DNA of 64,000 nucleotides from VRUE01 sp963796705 (GTDB taxonomy: Bacteria; Actinomycetota; Thermoleophilia; Solirubrobacterales; 70-9). This document shows, piece by piece, positions 1 through 7,669 of this stretch. The notes beneath the pieces are model-generated. The model saw nothing but the letters and a program-made list of their open reading frames with translations, was not told the origin of the DNA and did not search any database. Position 1 is the stretch's first letter; the number at the start of each line of letters is the position of its first letter. The position numbers and the translations under genes are program-made. The DNA is taken from NCBI GenBank assembly GCA_963796705.1, contig CAWCMK010000003.1, positions 124,001-188,000 of the forward strand. The letters are read 5' to 3'.

Positions 1-924
1 AGCGCCACAAACTTCGTTGGTGGCGTTCAGGGGTTTGCCTTCGCCGTTGAACTTCCATTCGCCGATTCGGTTATGTTCGCTGCGATAGAGGGTTCCGGTC
101 ACCTGGTCGACGCCGAGGCTGCTCATCCCCGAGCCTTCGCCGTAGTCAGAGATCTGTAGACATTCCCCGCCCGGGGTGATGCGCTCAATGCTTTCGTCGC
201 CGTTGACCTTGTAGTACTGATTCCCATCCGGGGTGACCCCTACGCCGAGTGAAGCGTGCCCGCGGCAGGGGTTGAAGCTCGAGGCGAAGCTGCTGTCCTG
301 ATTGAAGATCCGGAATCTGCCGTCGCTTGAACTGAAGGTGTCGAGCTGACCATTGGTGGGATTGACATCAATACCCGAGATGTTCGCGAAGGCACTGGAA
401 GAGGTCGAGCCGTTGATCGTCCCACCGGTTCCCCAGCCTGTGATCAGGTTGCCGTTTTCGTCGTACTTGTGGATCGTGTTGTCGTTGGTGTCGGCGACAT
501 AGACGTCTCCTTCAGACGCGGAACTTGAGCCGTCGACCGTGATCCAGGTCGGCGTCCCCAGCTCCTCAGCGGAGGTGCCGCCCTTCCCGGCCTGGCAGGT
601 ATCACCGGAGGCCGCCGTGCAGACATCGCCCGAAGTCGTCGCGTCGACTTCATCCCCGAACATTAGGATGAAGACACCGGATCCGGAGAACTTCTCCACC
701 CGATGGTTGCTGGCGTCGGCGACATAGACATCGCCGTGTGAGGCTCCGGCGGAGTCATCAACGTCAACCCCGGTAATCCCGCTCGAGAGGGCGTTAGTTC
801 CTGACCCTTCGAAGCTGGTCGAGAAGGAGTGGCCTATGTCCGCGGCCGAGGCCTGCGGCGCGGCGAAGGCAGCGGCACATGCGGCGGCGCTGAGGCTGAT
901 GCGAAGGAGCGAAGTGCGGCGCAT
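1..924 (-). CDS. Secreted NHL-repeat protein, B-like, 3' end outside window
   Basis: 308 codons are open from an ATG at 924 to the left edge with no stop, so the gene is cut by the window. The product starts with a signal peptide (MRRTSLLRIS then an Ala-rich stretch ending near ASAAD) and carries NHL-type blades of the form GDVYVAD-x-N-x-x-x-x-K-[FY]. The stretch NHRVEKF, then LMFG.EV, a Cys-containing linker and CQAG matches the start of the B genes at 19497 and 48596, so this is a B-family member. An in-frame TAG lies just upstream of the ATG, which fixes the start; a GGAGAGG lies about 14 nt before it. It is inferred to be exported and surface-associated, and no enzymatic motif is visible. 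It has its own promoter-like region and no A-type gene precedes it. Confidence 0.8.
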   Translation of the reverse strand, partial: MRRTSLLRISLSAAACAAAFAAPQASAADIGHSFSTSFEGSGTNALSSGITGVDVDDSAGASHGDVYVADASNHRVEKFSGSGVFILMFGDEVDATTSGDVCTAASGDTCQAGKGGTSAEELGTPTWITVDGSSSASEGDVYVADTNDNTIHKYDENGNLITGWGTGGTINGSTSSSAFANISGIDVNPTNGQLDTFSSSDGRFRIFNQDSSFASSFNPCRGHASLGVGVTPDGNQYYKVNGDESIERITPGGECLQISDYGEGSGMSSLGVDQVTGTLYRSEHNRIGEWKFNGEGKPLNATNEVCGA

Positions 925-1004
925 CTAGTCTCTGCGCCTCTCCATGTATGGGGGACCGATGATCCCGCCCGCGACTTCGAAGCGTCCGGCCGAAAATCCA
1001 TTGA

Positions 1005-1021
1005 TTGGGCACCGTGCCCAA
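1005..1021. promoter_or_regulatory. 17-bp perfect palindrome in the leader of the B-like gene
   Basis: TTGGGCAC, a central C, then GTGCCCAA: two perfect 8-bp arms around one base. It sits about 80-100 nt upstream of the ATG at 924 and downstream of the candidate promoter at 1148-1176. This is the size and symmetry of a dimeric repressor operator; a tiny hairpin in the transcript is the alternative. Confidence 0.45.
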
Positions 1022-1147
1022 GGTGCCGCGGCCAGCAACTCCGCACACATTCGAGATTCCATTCGATCCCTGTGGACCCCTGTTGTAACCCTGTTGATGG
1101 CCTGCTCCGTTTCCTGACCGGAAGCACGGCCCATCCCTGTTGCCGGT

Positions 1148-1176
1148 AACGTAAACCCAACCTAGAGCTCCGTCAA
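1148..1176 (-). promoter_or_regulatory. Candidate promoter for the B-like gene
   Basis: On the minus strand TTGACG (1171-1176) and TACGTT (1148-1153) are separated by exactly 17 nt, a good match to a housekeeping-type promoter with a TAnnnT -10 box. The predicted start near 1141 gives a leader of about 215 nt before the ATG at 924. Confidence 0.45.
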
Positions 1177-1180
1177 GCCC

Positions 1181-1196
1181 GGTACTCAAGGTACTC
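1181..1196. promoter_or_regulatory. Tandem direct repeat just upstream of the -35 box
   Basis: GGTACTC-AA-GGTACTC (minus strand GAGTACC-TT-GAGTACC) ends 5 nt upstream of the -35 box at 1171-1176. Two 7-bp repeats with a 9-bp period at this position look like an activator site. Confidence 0.4.
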
Positions 1197-1212
1197 TAAA
1201 ATTTGGTAGAGT

Positions 1213-1233
1213 GGTTTCCGGGGTCCGGAAACC
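1213..1233. repeat. Perfect 9-bp inverted repeat, 3-nt loop
   Basis: GGTTTCCGG and CCGGAAACC flank GGT. It lies between the divergent promoter region and the hydrolase pseudogene. No T-tract follows, so an operator or structural hairpin is more likely than an intrinsic terminator. Confidence 0.45.
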
Positions 1234-1523
1234 GGCGGTGGTGGTTATCGGCCGGAAGGGGATGGTGATCACAATGAGGCGATCAAGCCGCGGTATCCCG
1301 GGCGACGCTCACGCGCTGGCAGGGTCGCGATGGACCAAGACGCGAATCGTCCGGGACGGTGTCCTCAGGCGGTCCCGCAGCACGCAGCCGTTCTCGCGCG
1401 AGGACCCCGTAGTCCACCGGGACCGGCCCCGTTGTCTGCGCCTTACAATCCTTGCGTACCGCTGACCGTCCGCTAACAAGCTCAGCTCGCAACGGCTTCT
1501 CGCCTCTTGTATACCTCACGCGA

Positions 1524-2300
1524 GTGCTCGCTTATGACCGACTCGGCGAGGGGCCGTCGCTGCTGGTGCTGCACGGAACGACCACCTCGCGGCTGGTCTG
1601 GAAGCCGCTGCTTGGCAGCCTCGCCGAGCAAAACGAGGTGCTCTCGGTCGACCTCCCCGGGCACGGAGAATCGCCGCCCACCTCCCACACCGCCCGATTG
1701 GGCACTCGAGCTGGGAGAGTTCCTCGACTCCCTTGGGATCAAGCGAGCGGCGCTGCTCGGTCACCCATCCCGCGGCTGGACCGCCCTGGAGCTTGCCAAG
1801 GCCGGCAGGGCAACTCGCGTCCTGGCACTGGCGCCGGCCGGACTCTGGCGTAGGAGGTCGCCGCTTTTAGCCGATGCGATCCCATGGATGAACTGGCACC
1901 TCGGCCGCTTGGTCGAAGAGCCCGGGATCCGATCTCTCGACTCCGCGAACCTGCGCTCGCTGCTGCTTCGCGGTGTCAGCGCAAGGCCAAGTGAGGTTCC
2001 CGCCGCGGTCGCGATCGAGAACTCCCGAGCGGCTATCAACACCGAGGACTTTCCGCTACATTTTTCCCAGAACCGGAGACTGCGCTTCGAAGCTGTTTGC
2101 AGGCGCTGGAGGTCCCGATCAGGATCATCTGGAGGGAGCACGATCGATTAGCTCCGGCGAGGAAATCGCGAAACCTGGGTGAGCTTCCGGCACACACGGT
2201 GATCGAGACCTGGCCCAGCTGTGGCCACATGCTGATGTGGGACGCGCGCCAACGTCTGCTCGAGGCGCTGCGCCACGAGGACGGCGCGGCGCCGGCCTAG
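1524..2300 (+). pseudogene. Frameshifted alpha/beta hydrolase
   Basis: Three pieces in alternating frames make up one alpha/beta hydrolase. The first (frame of the GTG at 1524) gives AYDRLGEGPSLLVLHG and DLPGHGES, the usual oxyanion-hole strand and the strand-4 loop. The second gives the core from LGEFLDSLGIKRAALLGH onward. The third (from about 2097) gives VPIRIIWREHDRLAP, with the acidic residue, and WPSCGHMLMWD, with the catalytic His. Frame changes fall near 1690 and 2090. The nucleophile elbow reads G-H-P-S-R-G where G-H-S-x-G is expected, so even the motif carries an inserted residue. Most likely a dead gene; sequencing indels could explain the frame changes but not the extra Pro. It reads toward the TetR gene. 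Confidence 0.7.
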
Positions 2301-2343
2301 CCTCGGGCCCGACCGCGAGGCCCTCGCCTCGGTTGGGCTCATC

Positions 2344-2946
2344 TCACCCCGAGCCGGGGGTGGGCCCTCCAGAGGGGCTCAGAGTGGCCTCGATCAGGGA
2401 GACGGTCGCCTCGCCGGCGAGCTCCAGCGCCTCGGTGCTGCGGGAGGCGCGGCAGAGAACGAAGGCGCCCTCGAGGGCGGCGAGCATCTGGATCACCAGC
2501 GCCCGCGCCGGCACGTCCGCGATGCCGGCGGCCCGGAAGCGAGCGCTGCCCCCCTTGATCCAGGCATCGAAGACCTCGGCGCAGGCCAGGCGGAGTTCCT
2601 CGTTGGTGCTCGAGACCTCGAGCGCGACGGTCGCGATCGGACAGGCGTCGGCGTAATCGGTCTCGCGCAGGGTCTGGGCGGCGCCGGCGAAGAAATTGCG
2701 CACCCCCGTGAGGAGGTCGACGTCGAGGCCGACGAACTCGAGGAACAAGAGCCCGTAGAGCGCCCCTGAGCGGCGGATCGTCTCCGCGCCGAGCTCCTCC
2801 TTGCCGCCGGGGAAGAAGTGATACAGCGAGCCGAACGGCGCCCCGGCCTCCGCGACGATCTGCTTGACGCCGGTACCCATGTAGCCCTGGCGACGAAAGA
2901 GCTCGCCACTTGCCTCGAGGATCCGATCCTTGGTCTCGCTGGGCAC
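2344..2946 (-). CDS. TetR/AcrR-family transcriptional repressor
   Basis: A 200-residue protein of normal TetR length. The N-terminal part has the helix-turn-helix (RILEASGELFRRQGY, then VKQIVAEAGAPFGSLYHFF); the C-terminal half is a ligand-sensing region resembling the LmrA/YxaF subfamily. It starts at GTG 2946, with GGAGG about 8 nt upstream. It is divergent from the hydrolase gene at 3033 across an 86-nt gap that holds a near-palindrome (3002-3013). Divergent TetR regulators commonly control their neighbour and themselves, so the hydrolase is the inferred target. The ligand is unknown. Confidence 0.9.
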   Translation of the reverse strand: MPSETKDRILEASGELFRRQGYMGTGVKQIVAEAGAPFGSLYHFFPGGKEELGAETIRRSGALYGLLFLEFVGLDVDLLTGVRNFFAGAAQTLRETDYADACPIATVALEVSSTNEELRLACAEVFDAWIKGGSARFRAAGIADVPARALVIQMLAALEGAFVLCRASRSTEALELAGEATVSLIEATLSPSGGPTPGSG

Positions 2947-3001
2947 TCCGTCCTCCTCTCTAGCGGCATTTGTCCAAACCTTGCTGATAGGTTCCCATCA
3001 C

Positions 3002-3013
3002 TAGAGCGATCTA
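3002..3013. promoter_or_regulatory. Candidate TetR operator between divergent genes
   Basis: TAGAGCGATCTA is a 12-bp palindrome with one mismatched base pair in the arms. A second, wider perfect inverted repeat, TGATAG (2985-2990) and CTATCA (3011-3016), overlaps it. Both lie in the gap between the TetR gene and the hydrolase gene and could cover both promoters. Confidence 0.45.
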
Positions 3014-3032
3014 TCAAGAGGGAGGCACCCTA

Positions 3033-3863
3033 ATGCAGCAGGTCGACCTCGCCGCCGGCCCAATCCACTACCAGGACAGCGGCGGTGATGGACCGATCCT
3101 GGTGATGCTTCACGGACTCGCGATGGATGGAGAGATCTGGCGCGAGGTGGTCGCCGATCTGGGCGACAGCCATCGCTGCATCCGACCGACGCTGCCGCTC
3201 GGAGCGCACCCGGCACCGATGCGGCCCGACGCGAACCTCACCCTGCGCGGCATGGGCCAACTGGTCGCTGAGTTCCTCGAGCGCCTCGATCTAGACGAGG
3301 TGACGCTCTGTTTCAACGATTGGTCCTGCGCGCAGACGATGGTCGCCGACGGGCTCTGCGAACGGGTCGGGCGCCTGGCGCTGATCTCCTGCGAGGCCTA
3401 TGAGAACTACCCGCCGGGACTGCCGGGGCGGATGATCTGGCTCTCGGCGAAGCTTCCCGGTGGAATGGCGATCGTCCGCCAGACGCTGCTGCGACCCTGG
3501 ATTCGCCGTCTGCCGATCGTCTACGGGCGGATGTCGAAGCGCGGCGTCCCCGAGGAGATGATGAACGCCTGGCTGACACCGTTCGGCCGCCGCGAGATCC
3601 AACGCGACCTGCGCAGGTACGCGGGGGCGGCGATGGAAGGCCGCAGGCAGATGCTGGCCGCGACGCCGGCCCTGCGGTCCTTCGATAAACCGGTGCTCAT
3701 CGCCTGGGCTGCGGAGGACTGGCTGATGCCGATCCGCTATGGCCGCCGCCTGGCCGAGGATTTCCCCAACAGTCGCCTCGTCGAGATTCCCGACAGCTAC
3801 ACGCTGGTGCCGTGGGACCAGCCGAGGGCGCTGGCGGGTGCGATTCGGGATTTCGGCAGCTGA
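3033..3863 (+). CDS. Alpha/beta hydrolase with Asp-Trp nucleophile elbow
   Basis: A 276-residue alpha/beta hydrolase-fold protein, full length for the superfamily. VMLHGLAMDGEIW near residue 25 is the oxyanion-hole HG motif. At the elbow the sequence is C-F-N-D-W-S-C: an Asp followed by Trp, as in haloalkane dehalogenases, instead of G-x-S-x-G. LIAWAAEDWLMP holds the usual acidic position. Where the catalytic His is expected the sequence reads DSYTLVPWDQP with no His. Activity is therefore doubtful or unusual. GGAGG 7-8 nt before the ATG supports the start. It is divergent from the TetR gene and convergent with the lipoprotein gene. A degraded relative of its second half lies at 23475-23866. 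The substrate cannot be told. Confidence 0.85.
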   Translation: MQQVDLAAGPIHYQDSGGDGPILVMLHGLAMDGEIWREVVADLGDSHRCIRPTLPLGAHPAPMRPDANLTLRGMGQLVAEFLERLDLDEVTLCFNDWSCAQTMVADGLCERVGRLALISCEAYENYPPGLPGRMIWLSAKLPGGMAIVRQTLLRPWIRRLPIVYGRMSKRGVPEEMMNAWLTPFGRREIQRDLRRYAGAAMEGRRQMLAATPALRSFDKPVLIAWAAEDWLMPIRYGRRLAEDFPNSRLVEIPDSYTLVPWDQPRALAGAIRDFGS

Positions 3864-3867
3864 TCGT

Positions 3868-3914
3868 GGGCCCAGCCGCGGCCGCCAAACGAAGGGATCG
3901 GGGTAGCTGGGCCC
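3868..3914. terminator. Inverted repeat between convergent genes
   Basis: GGGCCCAGC (3868-3876) and GCTGGGCCC (3906-3914) are perfect 9-bp arms around 29 nt. They lie between the stop codons of two converging genes, so a bidirectional transcription barrier is plausible, but there is no U-tract. Confidence 0.35.
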
Positions 3915-3942
3915 GCCCCTGCGCTGCGCGGGAGGGCGCTCC

Positions 3943-4482
3943 CTAGCCTCCGGAGGGCGCCAGCCTCTTCTCCAGGCCCTGGGCGAGGGCATAGACGCAG
4001 CCCTGATATCCGTACTGCGCGATGCCTTCGGGCAGCGTCGCCTCATAGACGTCGGCGGCGAGCTGGCCGGCGGTGAAGCTGACGTCGGTCGAGGAATGAC
4101 CTTCAAAGTGCGCGATGCGATTGATCATCTTGTCCTGCTCGGAGGTGAGATTGGACCGCGCCGCCCCATAGAACTCTTCCTTGACCTCGGTCGGGCTCTT
4201 GCCCCTGCAGGCGAGGAGACCCCTGTGGATCGCGGGGCCTGAGCTCTTGTCCTGGGGATTCGGCTGGGGAGGTGGGAAGGTCGCGTAGATCGCCCGCAGC
4301 GTCGGAGAGGCGCCCTTCGGCGCCCGGGCTTCGGCGGCGCGGCGCAGCTTCGCCGCCGCCGCCACCGCCTTCCTCACTTCCGCGCTCGTCGAGGTAGAGG
4401 AGGAGGAACCCGAACCGCAGGCCGCGAGGAGCCCGCCTGACGCCAGACAGAGGAGCGCCGCCGCCAGGGACGGCAGCCGCAT
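3943..4482 (-). CDS. Putative lipoprotein, paralogue of the 30417 gene
   Basis: 179 residues from the ATG at 4482, which has GGAGG 8 nt upstream; a longer in-frame reading to 4617 lacks such a site. MRLPSLAAALLCLASGG leads to the lipobox LLAAC, so the protein should be lipid-anchored at Cys 21, followed by a Ser/Thr-rich linker. The rest is predicted helical (ARAPKGASPTLRAIYATFPPP; ASFTAGQ-like segment; YGYQGCVYALAQGLEKRLAP). Two further Cys (LLACRGKSP and YQGCVYAL) are conserved in the paralogue at 30417-30953, which suggests a disulfide. It lies downstream of cassette copy 1 in the same direction. Function unknown. Confidence 0.8.
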   Translation of the reverse strand: MRLPSLAAALLCLASGGLLAACGSGSSSSTSTSAEVRKAVAAAAKLRRAAEARAPKGASPTLRAIYATFPPPQPNPQDKSSGPAIHRGLLACRGKSPTEVKEEFYGAARSNLTSEQDKMINRIAHFEGHSSTDVSFTAGQLAADVYEATLPEGIAQYGYQGCVYALAQGLEKRLAPSGG

Positions 4483-4672
4483 CAGGCTAACCTCCGGAAA
4501 ATGCCATCGAGTCCTCGCACGGGAGGAAGGATCCCAGATCGGCCTTAGTAGATCCTCAAGACCACAGGCCTGGAACGGACCGATCCACGTTTGGCATCGA
4601 ATCGGAGGCCGGACCATCGGCCCTCACCGCAGCCGAACCGTCGCCGGCGGTGTCTCAGAGCCGGACGGCGGC

Positions 4673-7669
4673 TCAGTGGCGCCGGCCGCGCTTGGAGTTT
4701 TTCCCGCAGGCGGTCTTCGTCTGCACCGCCTGATTGTGCGTCCTGCCGTTCTGGCCGATGAACTGCACCTTGACGACCGTCGGCGAGGAGCAGATGTTCC
4801 TCGTGTTGGCGAGGTAGCCGCGGCCGCCGCCGTAGAGCGTCAGGCGGAAGTGGCCGATCGGGGCGTCGGGGACCATCGCGGCTTCGGTCCGCAGGTGACC
4901 GCCCTTGACGGTCGAGGAACTCGCCTGGGGCACGAGCGTCACCTGTCCGGCTAGGACGAAGGCGACATGGGGCAGCCCGCCAAAGCCCGAGACGGCGTAG
5001 GCCTGGCCTCGCAACGGCGTTTCCAACAGCGGCGTTTCGGTCGAGACCGTGCCGATCGGCTGGCGCCCGGCGCAGAGGTCGGACGCCAGTTCGGATTTCG
5101 AGCAGATGTTGCCCAGGTGTTTCTGGTCGATCTCAAAGGCCGTCGGCAGGGTGACCACGACCGTTTTGACGTTGGCGTCGCCCGGTCGCGTGCGCAGGTC
5201 AAATTGCAGGCCCGGGTCCTCGCCCCTGGTGGTCCTCTTACGGCCGCCCAGCTGCTTGATCGTCATCTTCGGCGCAAAGGGCAGCGAGAAGCAGTTGACG
5301 GCCTGGAAGGGAGAGGAGAAGTCCGCGACCGTGCCCTGATCCCCGATGCCCTGCGAGGAGACGGAGAACGGAGAGCAGTTGGTCGGGTTGATCATGAAAT
5401 TGGGGCGATCGATGTTGACCTGGATCGAACGCATCCGGATCGGGATGCCGCCGATGATGCTCGGCACCGTTTCGGAGTCGGCGATCACGTGGGCGTCCTG
5501 CGGGTCGATGTTCAGAGCGACCCGTACGACAACCGTGCCGTAGTCATAGGGACCTGCGAGGGCGGGCGTGATCGCGACGAGGCTCAGCGGAGCGCCTTTG
5601 AACGGCCCGGCCAAATAGACCCTGCCGACCGCATGGAAGGGATGATTGCCGGGACCGGCGGCCACGTTCGAGGTCCCGATCTGCGCGTTGGTCGGACAGC
5701 TCGGCTGGGCGAGCTCCGTGCGGCCCGGGTTCTGCGCCGCCGCCGCGATCGAGGACTCCGGGCAGTAGGCGATGCCGGTCAGGTTTCCGGTCAGGCCGGG
5801 GGGCATCGTGAAGTTCAGCTTGCCGAGGAACTGGTTGCCGTCTTCGCGGTCGAGTTTCAGGGTGAAGGAGCTGAAGGCGCCGGCGTCGGGATTCGAGGTT
5901 CCCGCGACGAGCGAGGGTTCGAAGGGCCTGATCTGTTTCGGGCAGAGGCTTCCGTGGGGCCCGGTTTCCAGTTCGAAGGTCTGCGTGGATTCCTGTTCGG
6001 CGAGCGTCGCGTTCCAGGGATAGAACTCGGCTCTGGTCGTGTAGACGTTGCAGGCGGTGGGCGTCGCCATCAGGCCGCGGTCGGAGGAGAAGAGGTGCAG
6101 TGAGAAATCATCGAAGGGGACCTGCGGCAGGTTTTCGTAGTAGACGGTGAGCTGCCCGGTTTCGGGATTTGGTTTCACCGTGCCGACTATCTTCGCGTTG
6201 ATTCCGAAACCGGAGGCGATCTCGAAGAGGCGGTACTGTTCGCCCGGTTTCGGTTCGCCGATGTAGACGGCGCCTTCGAGGCGACCGTTGAGCGCTTTGG
6301 TGCCGATCGAGAAGGTCCCGATCTTGGCGTTGTCGGGACAGTGGGCCGGACCCTCGGAGTCGAAGTTGGCCTGCGCTTCGGTGCACATCGTCTGGCCGTC
6401 GGCCGCATCCGGATTGACGGTGAATCCCGGAGGCAGGGTGACGACCGCTTTGCGCAGCTCCGAGGGCGAGTCGGCGAAGCCGAGGAACTGGGGGGCGCTG
6501 AGGTCGATGTTGAGTCCCGAGGGAGCATCGGTTTCCTGGGTCGTTGGGCTCGCATAGAGAACCGGGTTGAAGACCTCGAGGTCACATCCTGTCGTCTGCG
6601 GATATTCCGAGTGCGCGTTTTCGACGTCGGTCGGGTCGCCGTAGGTCTGCACTTCGAGCGTGGTTTCGAGCGATTTGCCGGTGCAGCTCGTCGGGTTATC
6701 GGTCAGCGGTGCCGGCGGCAGGCTCGAGGCGGTGGGCGCGCCTATGCAGCCCGTGTTGGCGATTTCCGGACAGTTGGCGGGTTCCCCGGGGAAGCCCTTC
6801 GGGAAGCGTTCGGAGTCGTGCGCCGAAATTGCCGGGAAGCCCCAGATCGTCAGCCTGGCGCCGGCCAGCGGCACCAGCTGGGTGATGTTGGAGACGGTCA
6901 GGTTGAGGCCGTAGTCGGACTCGGTGCGAACCGTGACCGGGATGCTGATCGGAATGTTCAGCTGTGGAGCGACGAAGGCGAGCAGGGCGGTGTCTTCTTC
7001 GACCGGTTCCAGGGAGAAGATCGGAGCGGTGCCGAGCAGGTAGTCGGGAATGCCTTTGTAGTTGGCATAGACGGTGATCACCCCGACCTGCGAGTCGGCC
7101 GAGCAGCGATCGAGGGCGAAATTCGCAGACGCACACTCCGAGATCGAGTTCGGGTTGCCGAAGACACCCTGGGGGGCCCTGAAGGTGACATTGCGGGCCA
7201 CTTCGGGCTGACCCGGATTGGCGAGCGTGAAGGAGGTCGAGAGGTCCGGATGCCCGCCCGCATGGGGGGAGGTGATGATCACGTGGCTGGCGAACAGCTG
7301 CGGTCCGCTGCGTTCACCGTAGACGGTGACATAGAAGCCCTGCTTTATGTCTTCTAGCCTCGGTTTCGTGACCGTTGGCTCCAGGTAGGTGGTCGACGGC
7401 GTCGTTTCCACCGTGTCTATTTCGCCTTCGGACGTTTCGATTTCGAAATTGCCGGCGACGGGCGGCCCCAGTGCGAATCCGGTGCCGACGATTTCACCGA
7501 GCCCTTCGGGCGGCGGGCTGAAATTCTGTTCGACCGAGTTTGTTTTGAACGATTCGATCGCCTCGCTGGCGCGTGCCGTGGCCACGAAGGCGAGTGCCGC
7601 GAGTGCCGCGAGCACGGCCGCGGCGAGCAGCCGCTGGCCGGGACGAAGGGCCACACGTGCCTCAACCAT
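4673..7669 (-). CDS. Cassette copy 1 gene E (E1): secreted four-module protein
   Basis: 998 residues from the ATG at 7669 (GAGGAGG 8-9 nt upstream), overlapping the stop of D1 by 8 nt (ATGGTTGA). The signal peptide ends near ATARASEA; the tail is basic (KNSKRGRRH). After an extra N-terminal segment of about 75 residues come four related modules. Each starts with a hydrophobic-P-x-G motif, then C, then C(P)-x-x-[AS]-x-[IV]G, then G-x-V-Y-x-G. Examples are TLPPGFTVNPDAADGQ, CPDNAKIG and GAVYIGEPKPG. Strings shared with C proteins include GPYDYGTVVVRVAL and INPTNCSPF. The extra segment (GEIVGTGFALG, then GFYVTVYGERSG) resembles a DUF5666-type OB-like domain and is absent from E2 and E3. The role is unknown; an extracellular structural protein is inferred. 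Confidence 0.85.
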   Translation of the reverse strand: MVEARVALRPGQRLLAAAVLAALAALAFVATARASEAIESFKTNSVEQNFSPPPEGLGEIVGTGFALGPPVAGNFEIETSEGEIDTVETTPSTTYLEPTVTKPRLEDIKQGFYVTVYGERSGPQLFASHVIITSPHAGGHPDLSTSFTLANPGQPEVARNVTFRAPQGVFGNPNSISECASANFALDRCSADSQVGVITVYANYKGIPDYLLGTAPIFSLEPVEEDTALLAFVAPQLNIPISIPVTVRTESDYGLNLTVSNITQLVPLAGARLTIWGFPAISAHDSERFPKGFPGEPANCPEIANTGCIGAPTASSLPPAPLTDNPTSCTGKSLETTLEVQTYGDPTDVENAHSEYPQTTGCDLEVFNPVLYASPTTQETDAPSGLNIDLSAPQFLGFADSPSELRKAVVTLPPGFTVNPDAADGQTMCTEAQANFDSEGPAHCPDNAKIGTFSIGTKALNGRLEGAVYIGEPKPGEQYRLFEIASGFGINAKIVGTVKPNPETGQLTVYYENLPQVPFDDFSLHLFSSDRGLMATPTACNVYTTRAEFYPWNATLAEQESTQTFELETGPHGSLCPKQIRPFEPSLVAGTSNPDAGAFSSFTLKLDREDGNQFLGKLNFTMPPGLTGNLTGIAYCPESSIAAAAQNPGRTELAQPSCPTNAQIGTSNVAAGPGNHPFHAVGRVYLAGPFKGAPLSLVAITPALAGPYDYGTVVVRVALNIDPQDAHVIADSETVPSIIGGIPIRMRSIQVNIDRPNFMINPTNCSPFSVSSQGIGDQGTVADFSSPFQAVNCFSLPFAPKMTIKQLGGRKRTTRGEDPGLQFDLRTRPGDANVKTVVVTLPTAFEIDQKHLGNICSKSELASDLCAGRQPIGTVSTETPLLETPLRGQAYAVSGFGGLPHVAFVLAGQVTLVPQASSSTVKGGHLRTEAAMVPDAPIGHFRLTLYGGGRGYLANTRNICSSPTVVKVQFIGQNGRTHNQAVQTKTACGKNSKRGRRH

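Larger units (their letters stand above)
925..1523. other. Intergenic leader and promoter region
   Basis: No convincing gene lies in this 0.6 kb stretch; the ORFs across it have no recognisable content. It holds the candidate promoter of the B-like gene, a 17-bp palindrome, a tandem 7-bp repeat and a 21-bp hairpin, each listed separately. The segment 1240-1520 shows nothing I can assign. Confidence 0.5.

Noticed and set aside
794..1189. Several overlapping open frames of 69-131 codons
   Set aside because: They lie in the promoter and leader region, on both strands, with no family content.
4967..6103. 378-codon plus-strand open frame
   Set aside because: Antisense shadow of E1.
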